The notes beneath the pieces were generated by a model. It was given only the letters and a program-made list of their open reading frames with translations. It ran no database searches and had not been told where the DNA came from. Below, one piece after another: positions 11,874 to 24,070 of a stretch of 64,000 bases of DNA. Made by a program: the position numbers and the translations under genes. The stretch is from Trichuris trichiura (lineage: Eukaryota; Nematoda; Enoplea; Trichinellida; Trichuridae). The stretch covers positions 186,001 to 250,000 of the forward strand of contig JBAJFE010000034.1 of assembly GCA_037903355.1 (NCBI GenBank). Reading direction: 5' to 3'. How positions within the stretch are numbered: position 1 is the stretch's first letter; every line of letters starts with the position of its first letter.

Positions 11874-13230
11874 GCCGTTTATCAAACATCCCAAATTTCG
11901 CCACTTCCTTGACACGCTAAGGCCATAATTTCTCTGCCTTTTTTGCACGGCGTCCCTGTGTTTCCTAGCGTGCCAAGATGTTGCAAGCGCCGTGCACTCT
12001 TGGGGCTCCACAGGGTCGACTGGACAGTCCAAAACGCTGGTTCGACCATGGCAGCCTTTTATTTCAGAATTCATTGGCTTTTTGGTGCCAGTTAATCCTG
12101 AATCAACGAAGGTCAAACGGCTACTGTCCAGCGCAACTCTCGGCCTTCTGGTGCCACCCTAAGACCTCTTAATGCCCCTTGAGAATGACCGGCTCAGATG
12201 AAAACTGAATAGTTTGTAATTTCTGATTCCCAGCATTTCATTGATGCTATGGGTGCCTTTCAGCATCTGAGAAATTAATGTAGATGTACTAGTATGACTA
12301 AATATATACTACCTGTAATATTAACACTATTTAGATAGCGCTGTTTCATTAGGGATACGCACATTTAGAGTCATTAAAAGTTAAAACTGACCAGCTTTGA
12401 AATATATAGGTTTGCGGAAAATTTTCAAACGTGTGAGTAAATCTTAACAGCCGTACGTACTCGTTCATTCCCGTAGCTGACATTTCTAATAAGCGCTTTC
12501 AGTAAGCCACACTTGAAACACTGAGTGTGAGGAAACTGAATGCAATGATTAACACTATTACTCGGAGACCTAAGAAATCGATTTAGGCAAGCTGACTAGT
12601 TTAACGTCGAAACCCCTGACACCAAGGTTTATGGTTTTTTTTGGAAGGAACTGAACGCAGACATCTTTCAAAACCTTGAATTGGTACGCAGATAGGGTAG
12701 AAAACATATACACAAACGAAAGCCCATTGTAAGCGCAAACCTTGTAGCGAAAAAAATAAACACTAGTATGTATTATGTGTGGACGAAGTGCCATTAAATT
12801 AGCTTAAACGATGTGCAGCCAAGCGGTGCAGTTAAACTTACCGACTTCATTGAGAAAAGGAAGGTAAAAACTTTTCCGCCGACAACAAAAAGCGGTAAGC
12901 ATGCGTTACAACGTTGTTGGTCAATTTAAAAGAGGCATTGGAGTCGCATTACGTCGGATCAACAATTTGACTTTTCAGGAAAGCGAAATGGATTAGCAGC
13001 AATATTGGCGTTTCAAATGAAAGTATTCCCAGACGGTGGCGTGAGATGATAATAATAATAAGAAGAATAAAAAGAAAAAGGAACTATCGATCTCCTGACT
13101 GCCGGAAATGAAAGTCAAAATTCCTACACCTTGAGCGAAGCGCATCAAAATAGTGACAAGCATTCAAACAAAAGGACAACACATTCTCCTAACAGAAATG
13201 ACTTAAGGTGAGGTGGTGTCTGCAGGCTAT
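11874..13230. other. Convergent intergenic region IFT52 / ARFGAP1
   Basis: AT-rich. The stretch 11968-12172 begins after a good acceptor (TTTCCTAG) and stays open to a TAA, so it could be an alternative last exon of IFT52, but it does not resemble the family C-terminus. A short AAT-repeat run lies near 13049. Nothing else is recognised. Confidence 0.4.
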
Positions 13231-16200
13231 TCACTTATTTAGTAAATCCCAAACGCTGTCTTCCCATGCGCAAGACGACTGCTGTCCTTGCTTCTTTTGG
13301 TCATCGGTCCCAAAGTCAATCAAGTTCACTTCCTTTACCACTTCTCGAGACGATGCTTTATGTGCTGATGCCTGAGGTGAAGGTGAGAACAAAGTTGGCT
13401 CAGTTTCGGACGACCAAGCTCGGTCGGAGACATTGCTTTTCGATTTGGGTTGCACATTAATCGGATAGGCAGACTGCCAATCTCTAAATTTGACAATATA
13501 CGACGAATGTAAATGACAGAACTAAAGTTATGCATGCCGAAATTCAAACTGATCTTCAGTGCCAGCGGCAGTTTTGTTCGACACCTTAGGCCGACTACCA
13601 ACTGTTCGGTCGTTCATGCCATCAGTCGAGTCCCCCATGATGCCGAAAATGTCATTATGATTGTCCTTATGGGACATGTTGTCCACATTAACATAGTCGG
13701 CATTTCGGCGGTCAGAAAAAACCGACTGAAAACTCTGCCAGCCTTTCCAACCCATATCGGCTACCTGTTTAAATTTAAAAGGAAAAGATTTCAAAGTAAG
13801 TTCAGTCAGTTTCTACCTTCGAAGCGGCGGATGAAACGGAACTTTGAACATCGCTCAGAAGATTACCGTCTTTTACCTGAAACTAAAGTCATTAATGGAG
13901 TTCAAAGAAGAGTTTCAACTACAATAACATAAACAGAAGAACAAACAACCACGGTTAGGGGAATAAACTTCCCATTTGGCCTATCCAAGTTTCTAACAAA
14001 TACTACGCGCCTCTTTTGAATGTGAGCTTCTTTTAAGCAGCAGCAAACCCGTTCGACTCGAGTAGTACAATTTTCAAGAAAATATACCCTTCGAAAATTT
14101 TAACCTGACGAATGCCTGTAATCCTAAACGAACTACCAGCGTTCGGTTCGCAGAATGCAGTTAAACAGCACCGCCTAAAGCACCAGATCAACAGTAGGAA
14201 GATTGGTCGGCATTGTGCCGCCAAGAAACCAGCTAATTAGGCACATTTAAATTTCGGTGAACAGTCTTCTATTCCTGAACATGAAAAAAGTGTTACAACA
14301 AGCCACCCGGTTAGTTAGAAGACCGTTTTAACAAACAAGTAAAACCCAAGATTACATGGTCTATTTTCCATTTAGACCCCATATTGCATATCATCCGTTT
14401 TCAATCCGTATTCAATTTAAACCCCAAAATTGTTACAAAATACCAATCACAACCAAGCACACGGAATCAAAATAACCATAACGCTTGGAAAACTTCGAAA
14501 TACTGAAACTGCATGTATACCACTGCAATACCGCGTTTGCATACGCAATGCACTGCCCATGAAAGCAGGGTTAGCGAGGCTGATGAAACCACCATGCCAA
14601 TGCTTTACTTAGACACTTTCATAACATTCGAACCGCAATTAAAGGGACAATGGAGGCCCTGAAATGTCTGACGAACGTGTAAGAAAATTCAATTTTGCTA
14701 ACATTAGTTTGTTTCCATGATGTTGATTACGGCTTTGTCCTGCAATTCGGTTGGTACGAAGCGAGGAAAAATCCCGGACTGATCTTGTCACATCGCCAGC
14801 GTGATGAGAAGGTCAATATCATCTTTTTGCAACTCGTTTTCATAAGTGGGGCAAGTTAACGTATTAACCGACAGGTGAAATCGTCGACCGCAGGGCTCAA
14901 GCGGAGCCTCTTGAGAGTGCGAAGGTCTGAGGTCGGTTCGTAACGTGCAAGTTTAGTCTCCAAAACACTGTTTTTCTAATTTGCGTACGACTAAAAGCTT
15001 GTTACTTCTTACTTCTTGGCGGCCGCATGACTACTTAAGAGGACAATGCCGTAATCAGCATAATGAAACCAGCCTCCTGTTACCAAGGAAGCGCAATCTT
15101 CATATGGATTGTTTTCATAAATGAATTTATATGGGGGCCTACGCTGTCTTTACGAACAACTATGAATTTAAGGCTAATGAAATCGTAGCTAAACCGACAT
15201 GCACGTGCAGTAAACCCACTTGAAGGGTTAAAGGACTCCAGGTGCAGATATGAGCATGAAACTGAAACGTCTCCAATTTCACACGCACAGCAAATTCTAA
15301 TGCATGAAAATTCTTTTGTTTTTAGAATGAAGCAATTGAAATAGTTTGGTAAGCACCAACAGAGATTCTGAGAAAACTGCAGCATGCGTGTAGGTTTCAA
15401 CGTTGACCATCGGAAACTGTCAGCCAAGGCTGATGACGTAACAGCCTACTTACTAAATATCCTCGAATTTAAAATTTACAAAACCTTTTAGCGACCACTA
15501 GCCAGATCTGCGTTGCTTACCTAATTTATACAGAAATGTACACTCTCCCCAGCAGCAAAATAAGTAAAAACGCCAAGCCACACTTAGTAGATCTTCTTGC
15601 CCAACATTAACCAACGTGCTAATAATATGCCAACTTGCAGTTTCTCCACGCAGTCGAAACCAGCCAAAACCGTACGTAGTTGCAAGCAACATAAACGCTA
15701 CATCCCAGTTCTTGCCCGTTAGGCAGCGAGAAAAGAATGCATTTCGGGTAATGCAATTGTGTAGCTAAAGTTTTCATGGACTAATTCCCTCAGATAATTA
15801 ATCGACAGTGAAATGCTGCGTTCAATGTATTTAATGCTGGTTTTGCCATACTAAATACATAATGCTTAATATGCAATGTCGACGACCGCTGTCCGCTGGA
15901 TTACTGAAAAAACGATACTGTCGAAAGTAATAAAACCTATGAAAACAGTTTTGTGTGTAAATCAAAATAAAATGCTCTGTAAAGCTAAATGATAACAGAA
16001 ATAAATCTATTGCTCTGTTTCGGTTTTCTACAAATCAACCAAAAGATTTGAGGGTATTGCTTCCACCGTCCCATGAAACTAAAGAAAAACGTTGTCGTAA
16101 CTTCAGTTAAGTCTATTCATATTTAAACGGGAGAAAACTGTCTGCTCATAATGAATTTACAGCAATCTCTTATAAAGCGACTAATAAGGAAAACAATCTT

Positions 16201-19200
16201 AATTTACTTACTTTGCTTTGATTTTTCTTTTTTCTTTTCTTCGTAGCGGGTATTTTAGATTTCTTTTTAGAAAAAACTTTTACGGTTTTTAACCCGCTTT
16301 TACATATAACGCTTACTGTTATAAACGTTACTTACGGAGCTTTCGGGTCCCACCCTAACGCGTCTTCAGCGTGAGGGGTGTCTGCCGTCGGACCGCTCTT
16401 CCTAGTCGCAAGCCCCTCCATCCAACCAACCTCGGCCGGGACCGCAGATGTCAGCTTTATCTTGAGCCGTGGAACTTTGCTTCCATCTCGTCAGTCAGAC
16501 AATAGAGCGAGCTCCCAGTTGTTGGTCCATTACCGCCGCGGTAGATCGGTTCGGAGCTCGCTGTACCGTCTGACTGACGAGGTGGGACCAAAGCTCGACG
16601 GCTCAAGATAAAGCTGACAGCTGCGGTCCCGGCCGAGGTTGGTTGGATGGAGCGGTTTGCAACCAAAGAAGGCGGCCAGACAGTGGATACTCCTCGTGCT
16701 GAAGACGAGTCAGGGTAGGACCCGAGAACTCCGTAAGTAACGTTTTAGCAATAAACGTTACGTGTAAAAACAGGTTAAAAACAGTAAAAGTTTTTTCAAA
16801 AACTTTGCTTTGATGAGTTAAAAATGTATTTTCCACGAAAACGAAAGAGAATCTAAGAGTACGACATTGGAATACATATTTAGAAATAACTATTTCGCCC
16901 CATTTTGTACATAAGAAAGTTATAAACTATTTCCACAACTGCCGTTAAAACTCTGTCTATACGACAGGTCCACTATTCTGCCGAGTATACTTTTTCAGTA
17001 CATTATTACGGCTTTGAATGGAGCTCAGTTTAGGCAGTGATCCGATATGAAATGCAAAACGATAAGATATTAACATACGAGGGAAAGTTTTCTGAAAAAC
17101 GGTGCAGCGTCTGACAGGACGCCAACCGATGGGTCAAAGCATGTTTAATCTTATCTCCGTTATCTTCAGACTTGTATGGAGAGGTAGCCTTACCCGACTA
17201 ATCGTTTTTCCCGTGATATGGAAAATCTTCGTTTTGAGGTCAGACCCTAACATGAAATTTCCATCCGAGATTGGTTGGCAGCCGAGAAGGTTTATTCAAT
17301 CTTTGCAGCAGGTTTACAGAAGTAGTGCACCATCTAAATCGGTTGTCTATGAGCGAATAAAGCGTTTCAAGGAGAGCAGAGAGACCATCGAAGACGACCG
17401 GAAAGCGGGAAGACCAGCAACCGCAACGAGCGAAGGAACCGTGGCCCTTGTCCGGAACCTAATGGAAGGAGACCGCAGAATTACTATCAAGAAGACTGCT
17501 AGAATGGCTGGAATCTCCCTCCATTCAGCATTTGGATTACTGCATGAAACCCTTGGTCTGAGGAAGCTTTCAGCTCGGTGGGTCCCGAAAATGTTGCGCG
17601 AAAGACAGATGGTCCACCGCTTTAACCTTTTTCGGGAGCTTTTAACGAAAATCTAAGCAAATGAGACTGAGTTTCTTGACCGTCTCCTCACGGGAGATAA
17701 AACGTGGATCTACCAATATGACCTACGGAGTAAGATCCAATCCAAGCAGTGGTTACCGAGGGGGTCAGCAGGTCCAGTGAGGTTCAAAGCATAGCGGTCG
17801 GCTAGGAAGGTTATAGCGACCATATTTTGGGATTTGGACAGAGTAATTCTGACTGACTTCCTCGAAGGAGAACGAACAGTCACGGCAGGTTGTTACAAAG
17901 CACTATGGCGAAAATTAAAGATCGTAATGGCAAGAAAACGGCGTGGCAAGTTGCGCCTCACGATAGCGCGCCTGCTCATTCGTCAAGGACCGTGGGGACT
18001 GTTTTTCGTGAGTTCCCGTGGGAAGTTATACCATACCCACCCTACAGTTCAGATCTTGCCCCGTCAAACTCTTTCCTCTTCCCAAAGTAAGAAGAACATT
18101 TAAAAGGCAGGCTGTTAGAGTCAGTGGATGACGTGAAACGCGCCGTCTCGACTTGGTGCAATACACAGTCCCCAGGATTCTACAAAGGTTTGCAGAGGTG
18201 GAGACACTGTCTGCAGAAATGCATAGAGGTTGACGGAAGATTTGTTGAGAAATAGGTGTGATATCATTGCAGATTAAATTTTGAAAACGTGGTTTCTTGG
18301 TACGGGAACAAATGTTTTCATAATGAAGAAGTTTGTTACGGATAATTCCCGTTTATTTATGTATATAGAAGAATTCCGGAGCTTTCGGGTCATTCGAGAC
18401 CCGTCATCAGCGGTCTTAAGTTGTTCTAACAACCGCTGATGACGGGTCTCGAATAACCCGAAAGCTCCGGAATTCTTCTATACACATAAATAAACGGGAA
18501 TTATCCGTAATGAACTTTTTCACTATGAAAACAGATTAAATTTTTACTTAATTTTTCCGTTAAATTTTCGAACAACCCTCGTATAACACACAAGAATTAC
18601 GGTACTTCTCTATTAACCGCTCTACTTATCTTTCTTTAACGCAAAATACGTTGGCGCTTGAAAAGCTTAGAGAAAAGCTACTCGACAAGAAATTATTAGC
18701 GCCCTGCTTCGTCACAATTTAAATATACAAAAGTGTGGTAGCTGAAAACAACATGCTCAACAGTATTAGCAGAAAGCAAAAGCGAGCTCGTCAGGTAAAC
18801 TGCCTTTAGAGGTGCTATTCTATTCTAAAAATTTGGAGTGAAAGATTTTTAAACGAGTATTATCACGTAGTAGCTACGGTAGTTAAATTTCTACAATGAG
18901 CTTGCATTGCACTGGACAACAGAAAGCAATGTCGGAGGACCGGACCGGCAGTACGGGAAGTCACTCCTTCAGTGACAGGAAATCACTTAAACTTATCACC
19001 TCTTAAGCAAGCAATGCATCGTCAAAGCTTTTCAATTAGCGCAGATAAAAACCTTTTACTGAAAAATAAACAGTTATTGCAAGCCAACATAAATAAGTAG
19101 ACAATGAATCTTACTCGTCAATAAACCGACAGAGTGGAGTGCAATAATATTACTTTAAATATGTGTTTGATAAAACGATGTTTTTAAGAACTGTGCCACC

Positions 19201-20351
19201 CTGCTTAAAGCATATACCCGTAAACGTACATTGACCTTTGCTAGATTACGGTGCAATTAAAAGACGTGCAAGTTAAAGAGAGAAATAACGCAAAGTTTTC
19301 TTCCGAACCTGTCCGGCAATCATAGCAGCCTTTGACCCAGCTTGCTGACCAAGCGTTAAAGCCTAAATAAAACAGGCAAATCTTGCAAGATGATGAAACT
19401 TAATATCTAATGCTTACGCCTTCCTTAGCTATGGTAGCAGCCTGAGCAGCACCTTTGCTCAAGGCCGACCAACCAACCGTAAGAGAACCAAGTGCATTTT
19501 CCAAAACGTCCGAAGATTTGTTTCCACCACCACTGACGGCTCGACTAGGACCCATTGCATTTCCGCCAAAACCGGTGTACTGACGATTCTTAACTTTAGA
19601 TTTCGACGAATGATCTCGTTCACCAAAATAATCATCCTTTTGAAAGCGTGGATTCTTTCTGAACGAATTGAGCCAATACTCCCAATGAAAATCCGCTTAG
19701 AGTAGCAGGTGACTCACTCTGACATTGTATATTCCTCTATTCCCGACGACGATGAAGCAAAGCTCTGTGACGATTTCATAAAACCTGTGCCAGCGTAGGG
19801 AACCCAGCTTTGAGCAGGAGACGATTCAATAGACCATTCCCGCCCCTCAGCCACTGCTAGAATCTGTAAGACCATTCGCTCGGTTCATAAGACACAGTTC
19901 GCTTTAAATGGATACTTTATCGCGATACAAGGCGGCCGCCTTGGAATTCCACTTGTCACTGAACGACCAATTGGGATTGTAGTCCGGCTGGGACCGAATA
20001 AATTCTAGGCATTGTCGGTTGCCACCTACTTTCATCTTCTGAAGCTCTAATTCCTTCCATTTATCCATGCTAATCGACCGAACAAAGCTAAAAGAAACCA
20101 TGAGCAAACTTTGACATTCTAAACCTTATCGTTACCTGATGTGCACTCCAAGACCGCGATGCTTGCCTGAACATTCCAAGCACAGCCAAATTCCGTAAGT
20201 AACGCTTGCCCATTGGGCGTTGTGAGTGCCGCATTCAAAGCAAACCTCAAAGGGCCAGATATAATTCGGCGGTTAGCGCCTTCTTACTTACGTTGTTGTC
20301 ATTTCTTGTTCTCAAGTCTTTTAAAACGGAGCGCGATCTTGGGCTAGCCAT
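13231..20351 (-). CDS. ARFGAP1: ADP-ribosylation factor GTPase-activating protein 1
   Basis: GAP for Arf1 on Golgi/COPI membranes. Exons: 20351-20292 (starts [11 protein letters not shown]), 20245-20136, 20087-19916, 19863-19718, 19658-19418, 19362-19309, then 13876-13817, 13764 to about 13540, and a last exon from about 13465 to the TGA at 13233-13231. The ArfGAP zinc finger is complete (C-x2-C-x16-C-x2-C in exon 2), with the arginine finger in [20 protein letters not shown] follows. Two ALPS-like amphipathic stretches match the curvature sensors ([19 protein letters not shown] and [14 protein letters not shown]). NLIDFG near the end resembles a clathrin-box motif. The intron 13877-19308 (5432 nt) may hide one short exon equivalent to about 12 human residues. 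The junction between the last two exons is ambiguous. Confidence 0.95.
16210..16814. repeat. Fold-back element FB1 (inverted dimer, hammerhead-like cores) with 13-bp TSD
   Basis: The element occupies 16223-16801 and is flanked by the direct repeat ACTTTGCTTTGAT (16210-16222 and 16802-16814). The long arms are inverted copies (roughly 16266-16480 and 16555-16806). The right arm carries CTGAAGA at 16699-16705, then a stem II region and GAGAAC. The left end carries an extra pyrimidine-rich tail (TTTTCTTTTTTC...) that the right end lacks. The matching open frames on both strands here are only a consequence of the palindrome. It sits inside the large ARFGAP1 intron and is closest to FB5. Confidence 0.85.
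17218..18255 (+). pseudogene. mariner transposase, degenerate
   Basis: Starts at ATG 17218, frameshifts within the first 12 codons, then continues through the helix-turn-helix part ([29 protein letters not shown]) to a stop at 17654-17656. Later frames carry the first catalytic region (TGDKTWIY), the second (HDSAPAH) and the third (YSSDLAPSN). The residue that should be the third catalytic Asp is Asn. Further breaks include an in-frame TAG near 17790 and frame changes around 17950 and 18090. The stop is at 18253-18255. It is clearly non-functional. Confidence 0.95.
18270..18544. repeat. Fold-back element FB2 with 13-bp TSD, nested in mariner
   Basis: The element is 18283-18531 (249 bp), flanked by CAGATTAAATTTT at 18270-18282 and 18532-18544. 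The arms meet at a short loop near 18421-18430. The right arm has CTGATGA (18436-18442), a stem II of type GGGT..ACCC and GAAA (18460-18463), followed by the family hairpin ACGGGAATTATCCGT. The left end has an extra segment containing TTCTTGGTACGGGA. Confidence 0.9.
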
Positions 20352-23080
20352 AGCAATAATCGAGCCTTTCTACCTGTACGTCGTTTGCTTTATCATAAGA
20401 TACGCACCAACGTTTCCTACAGTAGAAATACGCGCAAGTAGTTAATCATTTGTGATTATCAGGTAAGCAATGCTAACGTCACAAAACGATCAACGCGCAT
20501 GACCTTCGGGTAGTAATAACTAACGCCTCTTGCCTCGGGCGAATAGGTAATTACTGTAGTGAAAATGAAGTCTAGTGAACTTGTAAACCTTGCGCAAACG
20601 AAGGATAAAACTACCTATGTGTTTCTCTTTCCGGTGTTCGTCAATCTTCCCTAAGTGAAGTCGGTAAAATGTAAATGTTTACCGCGGGGTGACATTTTCT
20701 CTTTCCAAGCTGATTTACTTACTAAATAAATCCGTAGAGGGCAGTATGTACCTTCTTTTACTAGTATATAGGATTGCCAAAGTACTTCCTGCCTTCATGG
20801 TGTTCTGCAGTCACGGCTTTCTCCCGTTGTTATTGTTGTGTGCAATTGAACTGCACAAATTCTCTACCAACTTTATCAACGAATAGATGAGCAAATTGTT
20901 TGAGAAAATACAGGATAAATTTTCCTACACTCCGAGACTGCTCTTGTTCTGTCTTTAGCAATGTTAGAAAGCTTGCTTCTTTGAAAACCGCGACTGCGGT
21001 AGATCATGAAAACACGCATTCCCATTAAACGACACCCAGTGGTCAGCAGTGATTCCTATCGCTCAATGTTTTATAGGGGGAACACATCAACGCCGTAAAA
21101 ATATCACTTATAACTGCACATGAAGCACATAAGGGTTCAATTTTATTAGCTCTGGCGATGGTAGAGCGTTTTCTGCCTTGATGAACGCAATGGAATTATT
21201 CTGCGTAACTCGAAATGAATAATGACCGCTTTACTTTGAATATAGCTGTGTTAGCATACGGGCTAATAAGGACCGCTGGCCAACCTTCCAAAGGGAAATG
21301 CTGATATAATCCAGTTAACTCAGGCATCTTGTGGTGCATATTGTTTGTTGGGGACAGGTCTTGACTTACACGACAATCTTCGCTGGACGAAGCAGCAACT
21401 AACCTTCAGTGAGGTCGATTTAGCCTCTCTTCATGACATCTCAAAACCTGCTTAAAGTTGTAAGGTTACGTTAAACCTGGCTGTGTATGAAACCAGCTTA
21501 ATCTGTGAACAAAACTGCGGTAGCAAAATACTGCACATTGGAACAAATAGTTCGAATAAAGTAATGTACGTCAAAACGCCTTGCGTCAAAACAGAGCACC
21601 TACCTGTGATTATGCGTTTATTTGGCTCGTTCCCGCGCCACGCATTAGTGCAGTCGCTGCGGAAAGGCTATTATAATTTAGAAGATGCACCTAAACGTGA
21701 CGAGCATTGTTAATTCTGATTCTTCCGTATGAAAGTTTGAGAGAGGAAGCCAATTAAATAGCCAGCTCTGATCCGATAATGTCAGCATAAAAGCTGTAAA
21801 ACAGAAAAGACTGCAACGTAGAAAATGGTTTGTCTTACCTCCAAGCAATTCATCCGAAATGTTAGCAGATGAAAGGTAAGTTGATAATGTTATGCGCTTG
21901 CGGGTTTTATTTTTAAAAATGTCGCCTCCGGTAGGCATGAGCTATTTTCGATGTGCGAGCAAAAAAACTATTGATGCTGATCAACACAGCTGGCAGCTTT
22001 TTACCCGGGCACGATCAATCACTGAGGGATTGAAAGCGACTATATGCGCAGCAGTGATTAAAATGATGATTTTTAAACTGAACAAAACGCGTTTTTACCA
22101 ACAAGAAGTCTGCATGCCATTTTCCCTAAATGGAAGCTGCGGTAGCGTCTTCAACCTACTACCTCATTGTCAAACATGCAATTAGTGCTAAAATTATTGT
22201 TGCTTACAATTGTGTTTTAATGTCAGCATTTCTATGCCTTATAAAAGAAAGCACTCTGGCATTAGAAAATGTTCGATATAAAGCTTGTCACGTTTGGCAG
22301 AAACTTGATCAACTTTCATAGTCAGATGTAAGCTTTTATAACGACGAGAGCATTTTCCAGCTAACAGCGAACAGCATTAAGTTCCTAACCAGAGCGTGAA
22401 CTGGCAAGCGCGTAGCGCAAATATAATCATGATTTTCGCAGGTTTCGTCATGTGCGCATTATACGCTTTAACTGGGAGCGCTTCAACCTTGACTAAATGT
22501 TGCATATTAACAGCTCGTAAAATTTGACGAAGTATCCAAGCATCGCACTGAAGCTTATTTCTGAAGTCTAGTCGAAGAATAGTTGTTTATTTTGAAAGCG
22601 GCTTTGACTAACAAAAAAATGGAAGTTATGGCGCCTTGCTTACATCATTAGCTTCGTTGAAGTACGTATAAAGGACCTGACTGCAGTTATGACCCAAAGA
22701 AATGCGTAGTAAGGACGAGAACAAAAGTAAACAGGTAGAGTTGCAGCTGAATGATTAACAGCACCGCCAACGCAGCTTTACCAAGCACGTCAGAAGCTGT
22801 TGCAATGCGCGTCTGCAGAATTTTTAATGCACCTTTTACATCGTAGCCCACATATCTGTTAATTATGTTTTCGTAAATTTAAGTTTGAATAACCAGCAAT
22901 CGTCAGTTGAAAATGAAAGGGCTTCTTGCTTTGAAAAAACGTACAGACGCTGTCTAGGAGCCGCAGTCTGTCTCAGCAATTTTATGTGCACTGACTGTGA
23001 CTTCGGGTAAGATTTTTAAGTTGGAAAGTTTACAGAAGAAAATAATTGTTGAGAGCTGCAAATTTAGACTAATAACTGAT

Positions 23081-23935
23081 GAAAGCAGAAGAGAAAGTTA
23101 AAGTGCAACTTTTCGGGATTCAGGAGAAAGAAAAGCAACCAAGACGAAAAGCAGGAGAGAGAGAGAGCAGATGAAAAGCTGATATTTGACGAAATAAACA
23201 GATAAGAGAAGAGAAAGAAAATTAAAAGGTTTGACCCAGAGAGAGGGAGAGGGAAGAAAGGAAGCACATTGAAATAAGGAAACTCTATCCAAGAAGAACA
23301 CGAAGGAACAACACGGCAACAAATAAGCAGTTTTTATTGTAAACAAAGGAAGCACAAACAACAGAAAAAAGTTATGTAAATAAGAAAAGCTACTGTTACA
23401 GTACCAAATCCAGTAGATGGCACTTGACTGCATTGCGAAGACTATAAATTAATATGTTACCAAATGCAGTTTTTTTCAAGGGTGTCTGTGCCTTTGTTTT
23501 GAAGAAACGTATGGTCTACAATTGTGGTACATATAGTACTACCTGTGGGTGTCGTACCAACGCTGTCCGGGTACCACCATCCATCCAGTGGACTTGATAC
23601 TGCAAGATTTTCATTTATTTTTTCTTCTCTCTTTATCTTCCCTCTCCTTCTGGCAAGTACTGTTTGTTTGTTTACCTTTTAAATTTCCATTTGTTCTATC
23701 CTCAACGATGTTTTTTTGTTTCCATTTACCCCTTTTCTTTCTCTCATTCCGTTAATTTCCTTTTTATTGTAGTATTTATTATCTCCCCATCCGTTCGCGC
23801 TCCCTGTATCCTTCTTCATTACTCATTTTTCTGCTCAACCGCTTAGGTTGTATTTTATTTCCCCCGTTGTTTAAACCAGTTATTGATTTACTTTTATACC
23901 TTTTAGGAGTTGCCTTTTTCTGCTTATTTTCTACA
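23081..23935. repeat. Strand-asymmetric purine block followed by pyrimidine block
   Basis: About 23081-23290 is purine-rich on the + strand (GA runs, for example at 23153-23170). About 23590-23870 is pyrimidine-rich (CT and T runs). The middle is of mixed composition. The long open frames on the minus strand of the first half and the plus strand of the second half are low-complexity Leu/Phe/Ser translations, not genes. The two halves are roughly complementary in composition, so a very imperfect large hairpin or an old decayed inverted element is possible. Confidence 0.5.
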
Positions 23936-24070
23936 GATACAATAAAAACCAACCCTTTTTTTACATTTACTCATAAGTATCGGTTATCGCTGAAAGCGGT
24001 GCACGTGGGGCTGCAAGAGCTTCGAGGGACTCGCTTATGAGTAAATGTAAATAAACGGTTTGTATTGTAC
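23936..24070. repeat. Inverted repeat with 37-42-bp arms
   Basis: The left arm 23936-23977 and right arm 24034-24070 are inverted copies with a perfect inner stem ATTTACTCATAAG / CTTATGAGTAAAT and a 56-nt loop. No hammerhead-like core was found and no clear target duplication was identified. It is probably a small fold-back element of another family. Confidence 0.7.

Larger units (their letters stand above)
17078..18581 (+). mobile_element. mariner-family DNA transposon, inactive, split by FB2
   Basis: Bounded by TA dinucleotides (17076-17077 and 18582-18583), with imperfect terminal inverted repeats that begin CGAGGG. Without the FB2 insertion and its duplicated target it is about 1242 bp, a normal mariner length. 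It lies in the ARFGAP1 intron on the opposite strand to that gene. It was present before FB2 inserted into its 3' non-coding end. Confidence 0.95.

Noticed and set aside
11968..12172. Possible terminal exon of IFT52
   Set aside because: Good acceptor and in phase, but the 67-residue translation does not resemble any IFT52 C-terminus. Kept only as an alternative.
16378..16666. Matching open frames on both strands (16378-16611 + and 16457-16666 -)
   Set aside because: They are the same sequence read from the two arms of FB1. There is no codon bias or domain, and the palindrome explains them.
19630..19658. Reading [12 protein letters not shown] just upstream of ARFGAP1 exon 5, resembling the family's DWLN motif
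   Set aside because: It would need a 39-nt intron whose phase does not fit. The acceptor TTCGTTCAG at 19659 keeps phase with a 59-nt intron, so the likeness is probably coincidental.
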